Shown piece by piece: positions 1-10,859 of a DNA stretch of 64,000 nucleotides (the stretch's first letter is position 1; every line of letters starts with the position of its first letter). The stretch is from Dendronephthya gigantea (Eukaryota; Cnidaria; Anthozoa; Malacalcyonacea; Nephtheidae). The position numbers and the translations under genes were made by a program. Location: NCBI RefSeq assembly GCF_004324835.1, contig NW_021163049.1, forward strand, positions 1,231,501-1,295,500. Reading direction: 5' to 3'. The notes under the pieces are model-generated. The model searched no databases. It was not told the origin of the DNA and worked only from the letters and a program-made list of their open reading frames with translations.

Positions 1-593
1 GCACAATCTTTAGTAAGAAACGAGGCAAAGTTTGGGTCTAGAGACAGAGTGTATATCAGATTTTGTTTCTAACTTTCAAATGAATTTATATTTTCGGTCT
101 TCGTAAGACACCACTGCTTCGGTGCACGTAATGCGGCCTTTCCGTACTTTCTGGCTATCTGAGATTGTTAACTCAGTTTGGGTTCGTAGTAGACGCTGCC
201 ACCACGCCAGTAATTGATTAAACCAATGCCAGAAGAGTAAATAACGTTTTAATAATATCAATGTGTAGTTATGTACAAAAATGGGCGACCCAATCTGACA
301 CGAAGACCTGCACCCACAGACACTAGGGACAGCAGCCTTGAAATGGACTGATAATATAATGCTAAATATGCTGCTCCCTTCAGGCAATACAACATTGGTA
401 ATCGATAACCAACATTGGTAATGTAGCTAAGTCAAGATATTAAGAAAAAACAAATTAATTAACACATTTCTCTCCTACATTAGGACATGTATTTCTGTGA
501 GATACCATGTCAAAGTAGGAATATTGTTCTCCACATGATACACATGCAATTTTATGGCACCCACTTGATGAACTCTTGCCCTAAAGTGTATGT
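1..593. other. No gene recognised
   Basis: AT-rich sequence with only short chance ORFs. I see no domain, repeat or splice-bounded exon that I can support. Confidence 0.5.
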
Positions 594-1220
594 TTATGAA
601 ATTGTTATTTGGCCACTTACAACATAATTACCAATAGATATTAATTGTGAATATTCAATTAGTATCACAAAATTTTCAAACATCAATGGTATAAATACAT
701 GACCATTAATAATGCACAGCCTTTTGTCTAAGACGATTAATGGTTCCTCTGTAATATCCAAATTAACTTGCAATGGTTGCACATAAACAATAGCTTGGGA
801 AAAGTATTCCTTCAGATATGGCACACAATATCCAGATGGTCCAGGTTGCACAACAACAAGTGGCAAAATTCTGTATGGCTTGCATTCTTGCACAAATTTT
901 CATTGGTAATGATTAATTATTCACTTCTTTTTAGTTTTTCTCATGAATTATTAATAATGATCTGATAAAAAGTCAGACTTCAGAATAAAACTGCTGTGAT
1001 TAGTGTGATAAATCATAAACTTCCCGAAATTCCTCAAATGCCCGATCCGTAGAACGCACAGAAGCTGATGAGGTCCTAGCAGATATAGGTGTACTTGGTA
1101 CATGGAGAGATTCTTCTGACAATCTATTTAAATAGTTCATTGAACTTTGTAGAACTGGCTTCGCTTCATTAAACAATCCTTCAACTTTTTCCTCACCTCG
1201 AAGAGATTAGGATGCAATTT
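594..1220 (-). pseudogene. Relic of a HECT-associated (G2E3-like) protein, upstream part
   Basis: Two reverse-strand segments look coding. The first (about 1220 to 1012) encodes a Ser/Pro-rich stretch that includes RTSSASVRSTDRAFEEF. The second (893 to 594) includes PSGYCVPYLKEYFSQAIVYV followed by a single-Cys remnant where a CxxCG knuckle would be expected. I associate this order with element-linked HECT-type proteins that are multi-copy in cnidarians; this is recollection, not a search result. The HECT end itself is absent here, but HECT-like pieces occur at 53.6-54.3 kb and perhaps 57.9-58.2 kb. No complete frame remains. It could also be an unrelated gene fragment. Confidence 0.33.
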
Positions 1221-1969
1221 TGATTGTCCATAACGTTCTTTTCCCACAAAAACAGTGACGAGTTCCAGCAACAATTTCCGGCAGGTTACAACATGAATTA
1301 CGATATATTGCGGCAAGTTACAACATTAATTACGACATAATGACATGATAGCACGACATAATAACATGATAGCATGGCATAACGACATGTTAACACGACG
1401 TAATGCAATGATATAATGACATTATGATATTTTTGTCTCTAATGCCCCTCCATATAATTAATTAATGCAATCAAAATGGCATAGAAATAGGAGTAAATTA
1501 CATAGAAAAATGTATAAAAGTTTAAATCATGCTGTTCATAGCCTGCTGTGGTTTGCCGACCTCTTCAACAAAACATAAAATACCATGTTACTATCAGAAA
1601 TTGTTGTTCTTTCTATTGAGTAAATGAGCAATCTGCCTTTCAAGCCTATCATGAGACCTTCATAGCCCCATATAAACCCTTATAGTTGCTTGAAAAAGCA
1701 TAAAATGGCCTACCGGTTTGTCTTCACCGCCAAGTTTGTGTAAAAGAATTCAAAGTGCCAACCTCCCAAATCGTTCATGCTTATCTTAATTTTAAACAGT
1801 TCAAAAAAGCAAGTCCTAAAAACCATTCCACTTTCTGCCAATTCTTTGGCAAAATGCGGTATTTTATGATGAAAGAAACAGAATTCATCCAAACAAATTC
1901 ATAGGTTCTTCTTCAAATTTCCTGCTTTTGGACACCATGTTTGTTTTTATACAGAGAAGTATTGAAGAT
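1221..1969. other. AT-rich spacer with short imperfect tandem units
   Basis: Between about 1262 and 1430 a loose unit resembling CGACATAATGACATGATAG recurs several times with substitutions. The rest shows nothing I can name. Confidence 0.45.
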
Positions 1970-3218
1970 GCCCTCATTGAGCATATTGGTTAATGAATTG
2001 ATGTTTGTTAAAGATATGATGGATAATGCTGAGCATATTGGTCAATTAGTAGAAAAATGGTGAAGAAAATATTGTCATTTAGAGGAAGAGATGGACAGTT
2101 TAGCACAGGTGTACAAGCTTTATCAAGAAAGGATCAAGAATTGGAAAGCTTAAATAAAGAATTGCTAGGTTATATTAAAAACGGGACCAACATCGAAAAA
2201 CTATATTGCATTAATGGAAAACCTATAAACTGTTTTGGGCAAAGGCAGAAAGGTCAACGAATCAAGGAACTAAAAGAGTAAGCTGAAGTGGCTCTATGGT
2301 TCCTGGAGACATATGGTTTAAAACTGTCAAGTAAAGGAAATGGAATCAAATGGCATACACACTTTAGACTTCCAAAGTGACAATTCTTCTGAGGATAAAG
2401 AAGCTATTGAGCAGCTATTGTTCCTATTATACACGTTTTGTGCTAGTGATGAGTTGTACCATGAACTTACACTTGTTTGCGATGATTTACCCACTCATAT
2501 TTGGTAAAACAAAAAAGATCTGAACTAAATAAACTATGCCATGCTGAGAAAGTACCTGGTCAATTTCCTTGGGCACAAATCTCGTTTTCAGAAACCCTTA
2601 AAGATCACATAAGGGATTTCCTTAAGTCACATCCAGATCATAATGTAACTAAAGATTCAATTAAGGTTAAAGTATGTGCAGATGGTGCAAAAATGTCAAA
2701 GAAAAACAAATTTTATAATCCTATCATTTGCTTTACTGCAAACAGGAGAAAGTGCTATGTCTTCCAGAGGAAACAGGACAGTTGCAATAGTGAATGGTGC
2801 TGAAGAGTACAATACTTTGGCAACATCCTTTGTTACAGTCAATAATGATATCAATGGTGTTATTAAAAATAAGAAATTAAATGTGGATGGACAGGACATT
2901 CCAGTCAAAATGTTTTTAGGAGAGGATTATAAGTTTCTTGTAATGGCCATGGGGTTCAGAGGGGCAACTTCAGACCATTCCTGTCTATGGTGCAATATCT
3001 ACCAGCTGCAAAGATGGGATATGAGCAAAGATTTGGACTATTACAGTACAGGTGAATTAAGCAGGAGCATTGAAAAACTCAAAGAATGCTGCCATATTTT
3101 GCTCTTTTCAACCTCCACTTTTTATATTCATCTGGATCATGTCATCTTAGACGAATTGCACTTAATACTTAGGATCTTAGACAGAGGAAGGTTTCAAGCT
3201 AAGAGCAAGAGAAAATGA
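1970..3218 (+). pseudogene. Relic of an element-type protein with DDE/RNase H-like motifs and a CxxC insert
   Basis: The forward strand carries homologous-looking segments in shifting frames. An N-terminal helical part starts near 1970 (MPSLSILVNELMFVKDMMDN) and continues as a coiled-coil (EEEMDSLAQVYKLYQER). Then come a middle part with CADGAKMSKKN (about 2670), a part with FLGEDYKFLVMAMGF ending in HSCLWCN (about 2990), and LDHVILDELHLILRILD (about 3130-3170). The order Asp (ADGAK), CxxC, Asp (DELH) resembles the first two acidic residues and the zinc-binding insert of RAG1/Transib-type transposases; that comparison is my inference. The family seems multi-copy in invertebrates. There are at least three frame changes and an in-frame stop near 2281, and the expected C-terminal half with a final Glu is missing. 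Dead copy. Confidence 0.55.
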
Positions 3219-3663
3219 GTAATTGCTTAATTGTGTCTGAAGATGTAGTCGATTTTATGATAGCATCGGCCATTTTGAAAATTTAGAAAACCAAATGGAT
3301 TTTAATCAAACTGTGTACAAGATATTTGATCCCAACAGTATCGACCCAGGTAAGGTGATCCGGAATCTGACATTTTTTTGCTTTGGAATCCAGAATCCAG
3401 ACATCGAAACTCCTGGTTATTCTAGAATCCATTATTTGAGAAGTTTTAAAGTGAAATATGAACTGCTTTTCCTGGCAGCAACACTTTCTTGGTATGCCAA
3501 GGAGAAGGAGTAGGGCATCTGCAAGAAATACACAGTATAGGGCCAGATGGAACCATAATTTCACAATAAGAGTCTAAAGGCTTGGTCTTTAAGCCAATCC
3601 ATAGCTTACCTGTAAAACTATATAGGGAATTGGAACATTTTCAATTGTTGGCCTATAAAGAAA
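3219..3663. other. No gene recognised
   Basis: A short open stretch (3295-3513) and its reverse-strand shadow match no domain I know. It may be the decayed continuation of the element-type gene ending at 3218. Confidence 0.35.
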
Positions 3664-3919
3664 CCTTTTAGCCTCAACATACGTACATGCTTATAAGCAT
3701 CCATTAACTTCTATAGGCAATTGAAACATGGCCTATTGATTGATATAGATGCCTAATGTTCAAGAAGTATCAAAGAGGCCCACCATAAAACAATTACAAT
3801 TAGTATTTGTCAAAAGCAGTAAAGCGCTGCAGTAATAGGGCAATCTATGTTGATCAAGTAAATAAAATGTAATAAAATGCTATGTCCATATTAGTAATAA
3901 TTACCAAAAATTAATTTAA
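3664..3919 (+). repeat. Direct repeat, copy 1
   Basis: About 255 bp that recur almost unchanged at 4332-4575. The copies share the start CTTTTAGCCTCAACAT (one T fewer in copy 2) and a tail of TCCATATTAGTAATAATTACC. Copy 1 has a small extra AAATGTAAT duplication. Confidence 0.85.
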
Positions 3920-4331
3920 TCATAATTATTATGTCCATATTAGTAATAATTACAAAACTTCCGAAATTGCTTCGACGAAATCAAATATAGAATGACCTTG
4001 AACCTTTTGGATCTCTTTATATAGGTATGCTGACTGTGCACGTGAAACATGCTCCATGCATGTGAGGGGAATATTACTTAACTGTAGCAAAGTGCGAATA
4101 GCCTTGAACTTTCTCATTCCGCTAGGAATAAATCAGGAGAGCACGTTTTCCAAAACGTCACAAAGTTTCCCTGTGCTCAAATCTATAGATAGGCCAGTTT
4201 ACAAACGAGTTTCCCTCCATTGCTCTACGCGTGCGCTACCATATATAGCTATAACGCTATCTACAAACTACAAATAAACTAAGAATAATACACGCAAGCA
4301 ATAAACTTATTATTCGCTATGGCAAATAACT
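3920..4331. other. Spacer between the direct repeats
   Basis: No gene recognised. A further partial copy of the repeat tail (TATTAGTAATAATTAC) lies near 3940. The short ORF 4056-4277 has no recognisable domain. Confidence 0.4.
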
Positions 4332-4575
4332 CCTTTAGCCTCAACATATGTACATGCTTATAAGCATCTATTAACTTCTATAGGCAATTGAAACATGGCC
4401 TATTGATTGATATAGATGCCTAATGTTTAAGAAGTATCAAAGAGGCCCACTATAAAACAATTACAATTAGTATTTGTCAAAAGCAGTAAAGCACTGCAGT
4501 AATAGGGCAATCTATGTTGATCAAGTAAATAAAATGCTATGTCCATATTAGTAATAATTACCAAAATTAATTTAA
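4332..4575 (+). repeat. Direct repeat, copy 2
   Basis: Second copy of the unit at 3664-3919, in the same orientation, about 0.67 kb downstream. The two could be dispersed copies of one short element or the result of a local duplication. Confidence 0.85.
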
Positions 4576-4759
4576 GATGGCAGTTAAAGAGCTAGCTTTT
4601 ATTACATTGTTTTATCAAGCTTAGTCAAGGTAATAGTATGGTATTCCATTCTGCAATAGATATTTGCACTGTTGTTATAGATTACTACACTGCAGTTTAG
4701 GATCAATTGTATATACTGAATTCAACCAATCACAGTCACGAGACATTTTCTTGTGTATA

Positions 4760-4792
4760 CACGCCGGGCTGAACTTCAGCCCAAATTGGCCA
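4760..4792 (+). repeat. Left terminal inverted repeat of the two-gene transposon
   Basis: Starts CACGCCGGGCTGAA and ends TGGCCA. It matches the reverse complement of 9259-9291 at 25 of 33 positions, with the mismatches clustered in the middle. Confidence 0.65.
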
Positions 4793-5246
4793 TTTATATG
4801 TCCACGTTGATATTTCAAAATGGCCGCCAAAATCACTGATGAGTGACGGTCATTAAATATTAATAAATATTTTCTGCGAGTACATGGCTGGATAATTGGT
4901 GGTATTAAAGATAAATTAAATACATCCTCTAAAGTCATGGATCACCCAAAGTACGGATAAAGAACACAGAAAAGAAATATGGCTGCAAAACTTTGTAAAA
5001 GTGAGTGTAATTTTAAATCGTTTCCAACCCGCTGCAAAATATTAATTCGTTAGTGAGGTTGTTTTGTAGCTTATAATAAGATTCTAAAACCATAGAAACG
5101 TTCTTCTTTGACTTGTTTTTCAAAATATTTAACGTCTATTTCTCCTCGACAGTGTATAGAGTCAAACTTTGTTGCCAACATTGAAAATTCAAGCACGTCC
5201 ATGAGGTGTACGATGTAGTAGAAACATATCGGATGAATTCTTCAAC

Positions 5247-7854
5247 ATGCCGAGTAACAAGTCGGCTTCTTTTAAGCGATTTCCAATTGGGGACCTTGCA
5301 AGAAAGCGAAAGGAGTTAAAGGAAGACTTCTTGGCTGCAGAAAGTGAGACTGCTAGACTGCAGAATGAAGCAAACATCGCACAGAAAGACGTCAATAAAC
5401 TGAAAAAGAGGGTAAGAAGCCATATTTCATATTTATCTGACATTCCTGTTCAGTTAAATACCAATATTTGTCGTTTAGTGTTTTAGATTTCATGAATCTT
5501 ATAAATATGACTTGTATTTAATATTTACTATAAAGGTAACTTCCATTAACTGCATGTAATATATGTGACTTGTGATTAATATTATTTGCATCAATATTTA
5601 CATTAATGAGCCCTTCAAGGAGGGCTGGCTCTGCTATGCAAAATCCTACTTGCTTTGCGTAATCTATATTAAAACATGTTTTCGCCCACACAAGTTGAGA
5701 GCAGTCCAAACCAGGCAAGCTCTCACTATTATAGACTGACCGAGATCTTGCCCAGTAGGCCTGGAAATTTCCCATATAAACACAACAAATAAATATTTAG
5801 TTGGTAGCAATATCGAATTATCTGTTTATCCGTGGAAGCCATTAATTTAAGGATTTTTTACTGAAGCAAAAAAGCCCTCCTTCATGGTAGAGTTGATTTT
5901 TCTTATACAAATCCAACCACATTGTTGTCTGAAGTACCTACACTATAGCTAGCTTATGTCAGCAACCCCTAACTTCTACAGATAAAACGGCACAAGGAGA
6001 GTTTAGCATTACTTGAGGAAGAGGAGCAGTCCCTAGCTGTGAAAAGAAGAAAGCTTGAAATGCCGTCAAAAAGAAAGAATACTGCAAGGGACAGTATGCC
6101 GACATCACTATGCCAGAACAACTCAGAGAAAATTAGCTTAGATATATCAGCCAGATCAGCCAGAAGACGATGCAAAGAAACACTAATTGCCTGCGAAAAT
6201 GTTCATGGCCATATTGAGGGTAATTTAATAAGATATATAAGTTTTATCATCACAGTGTAGTTGATGTCTAGATAGCTCCAAATTGAATCAATATTTTGGT
6301 TAATGCCACCCACTGCAGGCAAAACCTAACAGATACCATGGTCAAATACATTACATGCACATTATTCCTCTTATACTTTAGGTAGTAACTCTGCTGCGCT
6401 GGATGGCATGTGGGTAACCTTAGTAAATGAAAGTACTCCGAAGCATCTTCAGTCATTCTTTGATACTTCACGGAAGATACAAGATAAGGTTATCCCAGCT
6501 ATAACCAAAGCTCAGGTTAAGGAGTATGAGAAAAGTCAAGACAACTTGTGTAGAAGCTTGAAAGTATTGTATGAAGATGGCCTTATGTCAAAGAAAAAGT
6601 ATAAGTCAGTATGTGTAAATTTAACCTCTACAGGTAGTTATGTGCAAACTGCTAAGCTTGTTTACTATGATAAACTGATAGCTTTTACAAAATCAGTGGA
6701 TATTGCTAACATCCATGACTTTGCAACTGAATTTTGCCAGGGCCTAGAAAGTTTAGAGGAGCCAGTTAGTGGCTCATTCAGAGAATTATCAACATTTGTG
6801 CTTGCACTGGCAGAAATGTATATATCAGAAATTAGCAGCTGAGTCATTTTTCAAGCATTTAGGTAGCCCACCATACCATTTTAAGATAGCCATTGGTGCT
6901 GACGGTGCCCCGTTCGGAAAAGACGACGAAGCAACCGCATGGCTTCTCTCTTCCTTAAATGTCGGAAAACATATTCAAAGTCAGAATGACAATTTTTTGC
7001 TTTGTGGGGCTAATTGCTCAGAGAGTCACACTGGCATGAAGAGATTTGCAAAAAAGTTATTGCATGATATAGCTCATCTAGAAAAACAGGTGTATACTGT
7101 TAATGGCTTTGAGGTTAGGTTTACAGTCGAGCTTATTCCCTCTGACATGAAGTGGTTGTCATTTGTTGCCGGGGAGCTCAACAATGCGGCCCACTATTTT
7201 TCAACTTTTGGCAATGTCAATAAGGATAATAAAGTTGTAATAAATGGGTCGTTAGGAGAAGACAAGGCCTGCACCTGGCACCCATGGGATTTTAATGAGA
7301 GGCTGACCATTGCTGAAAAAGTTGCAGACTCATACTTTTCTCGAGTTGAAATTACTGAGCATGAAGTTGAAAAATGTCAACAGGCTTGTCAGTTTTTTTA
7401 CAATATCAGTGCACTAATGTTAAAGGAAGTGACTCCAACTGTATGGACCATTGGCTATGTGATACCTAGACACATCAAGATATTGTTTGACAAATATGGA
7501 ATGGGTTTAGGGGTCAACAGTATGCAAGGTCGTGAGGCCAAACATGTTAGGCTTGCCCAATTTGCAAAGCACTCCACCAAATCCACCAGGTGGTCAATGG
7601 TGTTACGGCATGATTATATTGCCAATGTCTGGATCCGCAAGCATGATCCAGGTCAAAGTTTGTACACAAAATATGAAGAGCGTTATATACCAAAGCATGT
7701 AGCTTTAGAAACCTTTTGCTATTGTGGTTTCCCAATTGAAAAAGAACAAAATGAGTGTAGTATTTGCTCATCAGCTATTTTCAAAGCAATTGCAAAAACT
7801 GCTGTATGTGGTGATTTGGAGAATGTTAAAAAATTTGTTAACCTAAAGAAATAG
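5247..7854 (+). CDS. Spliced putative transposase-like protein of the two-gene transposon
   Basis: Three exons are supported by GT-AG sites with compatible phases. Exon 1 is 5247-5411 (donor GTAAGA), exon 2 is 5982-6219 (acceptor CTACAG, donor GTAATT), and exon 3 starts at 6382 after TTTAG. Exons 1 and 2 encode a charged coiled coil (KRKELKEDFLAAESETARL) and a basic patch (AVKRRKLEMPSKRKN) that could be a nuclear signal. Exon 3 gives a helical domain and then a large domain with IGADGAPFGKDDEATAW (near 6890), IPSDMKWLSFVAGE (near 7140), GREAKHVRLAQF (near 7530) and a late Cys-rich ECSICSSA. The acidic positions suggest an RNase H-fold nuclease; that is inference. The frame shifts by one base near 6830, where one frame ends at 6842 and the next opens from about 6769. 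AATAAA lies at 7950. I know similar proteins as multi-copy and unnamed. Confidence 0.6.
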
Positions 7855-8751
7855 TTCTATACATGTTTTTCATGTAAGTTATATGTAGTTGAAGAGTTAT
7901 TAAGTACATGCATTTGTTATGTTTTTCCAAAAAGGTGTATGTTTTACTGAAATAAAGTTTTTACATAAAAGTAAACAGTGTGTGTTCTTTGAGATTTGTA
8001 CTCGGTATTATATTAGTGCATATCCAATTAGTCGAAATGTATAATGTGCAAAATAGACATGCATGACCAACTTTGTCAGAATGTTTCTGGGAGTGGTGGA
8101 TCAGCATTACTCTAACAATTCTGATTTCCATGCAAAAAAGTCACCAAAGATGGCAAAGAATGCAAATTATAATAGGCTAACTGCATGTAAGTAAGGCATA
8201 GAGTTCAATTAAACTCTTAAAGATTATCAAGTATTATTCAAGTATTTTCTTCAGTTTGTTTATGCATATGTAAGCAGTCACTTGTGGGGCATATCTGGAT
8301 AAGCAATATTATGTAAACTTTAGGATTCATGTAACTGGTAACCATTTTGTCACACAAAAAAGAGCAGACGACTAAACTCAGAAAGCTACTCATCAGCTGC
8401 TCACTTTATATAGACAGAATAGCATCTCATTTATATCATAAATTTAGGTTTTCCATTACAATGCTTTTTTGACCAGTGTTGTCCTTGATGCAACAGGTTC
8501 ATACAGTATACAGGTTGAACTAATCTTCATTTACATGAACAAAACACGATATAGATTTTAATGTAAAATTAAAAGGTCTCATGAGCAATGTTGTGGAACG
8601 CCAAATGTATTCCAGTATCCGTAATGAAGTGAAATCTTGACATTTTCTTGTGATTTGGAATATTGTATAATCAGAGGATGGTCTGTGCATATGACAGCTT
8701 CACAATGTGATCCATCTTTAAACGATTTATAGAAAATACTTGCCATTCATT
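7855..8751. other. 3' non-coding region between the two convergent transposon genes
   Basis: Contains AATAAA at about 7950, serving the forward gene. The rest is AT-rich with no ORF I can support. Confidence 0.5.
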
Positions 8752-9195
8752 TCATTCTGAATTAGTTTTGCTTCCTACGTGCATTATCCATTTTCTTGCT
8801 GAACTTGCAGTTGTTATCTCGAGAGTTTCTACACAACTTGTCTTCTTGGCAACCGTTCCGTAATGTCCTTTTAAAACAGTGAGCTTTAACAAGTCGAATA
8901 CTTCTTCCGGCATGTTTCTACTAAATCGTATACCCCAAGGATTAGCTAAAGAAGACCTGGGCTTCATCCTTCTGGCAACAATCTTGCTCCATCGAAGTAG
9001 CTCTCTTGAAACAATTGGATAAATTTGCGTAACATGAAACATACACGTATCTTCACCCTCAAACAAATATTTTTTCGCAACTTCTTTTGACCTTGTAAGC
9101 ACTTCTGAACCAATTTTCCCGGCCTTTTCCCTGTCTTTTGCTGTTTTAATATAGTGGTCAACCAGATCGTGCAAGCTGACAATAAGAGACGCCAT
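8752..9195 (-). CDS. Small 147-residue protein of the two-gene transposon, function unknown
   Basis: A complete reverse-strand ORF whose ATG lies about 95 bp inside the right end of the transposon, where the element promoter would be expected. The N-terminal half is helical and basic (DHYIKTAKDREKAGKIG). The middle has FEGEDTCMFHVTQIYPIVSR, and the C-terminal half has PRSSLANPWGIRFSRNMPEE. There is no membrane segment, signal peptide or domain I recognise. A short second gene next to a transposase-like gene recalls the Myb/SANT-like accessory proteins of Harbinger elements, but I see no Myb tryptophan pattern. Its position within the inverted repeats makes it a candidate accessory factor. Confidence 0.5.
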   Translation of the reverse strand: MASLIVSLHDLVDHYIKTAKDREKAGKIGSEVLTRSKEVAKKYLFEGEDTCMFHVTQIYPIVSRELLRWSKIVARRMKPRSSLANPWGIRFSRNMPEEVFDLLKLTVLKGHYGTVAKKTSCVETLEITTASSARKWIMHVGSKTNSE

Positions 9196-9258
9196 GTTTT
9201 ACGCAATCCTAATGGGGGACTCAGCTGACATGCAATGGCGGACTCGTATCAAATTATC

Positions 9259-9291
9259 TGGCCATTTTCGGCACCGCTTCAGCCCGCCGTG
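9259..9291 (-). repeat. Right terminal inverted repeat of the two-gene transposon
   Basis: Ends in TTCAGCCCGCCGTG, the imperfect reverse complement of the left end. It is followed by ATA (9292-9294), and then the DIRS element starts. Confidence 0.65.
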
Positions 9292-9321
9292 ATATAATTA
9301 TATTTCAAAATACTCGACTCA

Positions 9322-9464
9322 ATTTAACAATGCAATGTCTTTATTTTCACTCCAACAAAACCAAAATACAGTGTTTTTAAAGCACCAAACAAACTAATAG
9401 AACTCAAACTCCTTCCGCCACCCTCGGCCAAACACGTGACTGCTCCCAACTCCTCGTCTTTTTT
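9322..9464 (+). repeat. DIRS left inverted terminal repeat (shared part)
   Basis: 143 bp matching the reverse complement of 13701-13843 at every position I compared. The outermost bases of the two DIRS ends differ and are represented separately in the internal complementary region. Confidence 0.93.
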
Positions 9465-9496
9465 GTTCACTCCTGCACCTGGATGTTTGTAAAAAA

Positions 9497-10855
9497 ATGG
9501 CAGAAGAAATCGACGATCAGAATCCATCGAATCCTCCTCAAACAGAAGGTGAGCCGTTGCCAATTTCGCCTAATAACCTTGTTCAGGCTCTCGTTGCCAA
9601 CAAGGACGCGATTTCTGTCCTGGGAAACGCTTTAGCGAGTGCCATTGGGCCGTTGATTCTTAACCATGCTCGAGGTCAGAGCGATAAGGACTCTGAACCG
9701 GAAAATAATTTGGAACCTGCTGTGCCAGTTGGCCAGTCGGGTATAGAAACTGAGAAGGATATTCATGCCCGTCCAGTGGCAGAAATTAATAAACGCCCTT
9801 CTGAGGACGATTGCCTCGAGATTAGGGCTGTCAAGCGCCCTCTTATTGAATGCGATCTTGATGAGCTTGAAGAAAGTGATCAGATCCTCGCACCTAACTC
9901 ACGTTGGGATGCCAGTGTGAACTTAAAGGAACTCATTAACGCTAGTATTCAGCCGTTGAAACGTTTCGAGCGTAGAGCTATTAAGAAGGAATTTCCCCGG
10001 CCTGATGTAGACGCAGCTTACACGCCTAACCTTGATAGCTATTTAGTGCCCTTAATTGCGGGCATTAAAGGCCCAGACTAATCACTCCGTGATGTTCATG
10101 ACAAGATCTGTGATATATTTGGGCCTCTTGGCGTAATGTATGAAAACTTGCTGCCCCTGTTAACTGCCACAGAAGGTGGTGAAGAAGTTACTTTGGACCA
10201 TCAAGCTGCTTCAGCATTCATGAACTGTCCGAAGAAGTCAGTCATGCTTGTGGGGGATGTATCTGCTATCTTTACTACCCGGCGTCGAGAGCAAATACTT
10301 ACCAAGCTAAACCCATCTTTGGCATCTCTTGGTAAGGAACAGTTTCCTGATGCAGGAAAGCAACTCTTTGGAGAAGGCTTTGAGGCTCGTCTTAAAGCCA
10401 GATCAGAGACTGCTCGTACAGTTGCAGCAGCTCACAATGCTGGAAAGTCGTTTTTTCCAAGGACTGCCTCTCGGGGATGGCGGGGTCACCGGGCAGGCAG
10501 TTTCACCCAAGCTCAGCCCCGACTATATTCCCCACACTTCCAACCAAAGTTTGCATTCAACGGTTACCCACCTCGGTCCAAGAGCCCAAGATTTCAGTCC
10601 TCAGGGAAGAGGCCGGGCCAGATTCCACTCATACAACAGTCCCAGCCAGACTTAAAGTCCAGACCACATCTTCCAACAGGTATGCCTCTGCCTTTAATTC
10701 ATTTAAATTTCAATGGTCCAACATCAGGGAGATTAAAACACTTTCTCCCAAATTGGAAGCTAATTACCCAGGATCTTTGGATCTTACAAGTAGTCAAGGG
10801 GTACCAAATAGTTTTTACAGAGACCCTGTCCAAAATTATCCACCAAAGCCTTTGA
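9497..10855 (+). mobile_element. DIRS part: Gag-like region
   Basis: Encodes an acidic N-terminal part (AEEIDDQNPSNPPQTEGEP), a middle part resembling DIRS ORF1 proteins, and a basic, Gln/Pro/Arg-rich tail of the nucleic-acid-binding kind. Presumed role: packaging the element RNA. Part of the fossil at 9295-13909. Confidence 0.7.
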
Positions 10856-10859
10856 TTGT

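Larger units (their letters stand above)
4760..9291 (+). mobile_element. Two-gene DNA transposon, superfamily unassigned (CAC...GTG ends)
   Basis: A 4532-bp unit bounded by imperfect inverted repeats of about 33 bp, 25 positions matching. The left end reads CACGCCGGGCTGAA; the reverse complement of the right end reads CACGGCGGGCTGAA. Both continue into a second matching block, TGGCCA. ATA stands immediately outside both ends (4757-4759 and 9292-9294), which fits a 3-bp target duplication. Inside are a spliced forward gene (5247-7854) and a 147-codon reverse ORF (8752-9195) that converge tail to tail. CAC termini with short duplications occur in the CACTA/Mirage/Chapaev and Transib groups, so a relationship is possible, but I cannot assign it. 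The copy is fairly well kept: one frame break in the large gene, the small ORF open. Confidence 0.68.

Noticed and set aside
1262-1430. CRISPR-like array
   Set aside because: The units are short, degenerate and without spacers, in animal DNA. This is a loose tandem repeat.
2057-2281. Separate small gene (MVKKILSFRG...)
   Set aside because: Out-of-frame reading of the coiled-coil part of the relic at 1970-3218; the other frame gives the coherent helix.
4675-4938. Reverse ORF across the left end of the two-gene transposon
   Set aside because: It crosses the element border and has no recognisable domain; likely chance.
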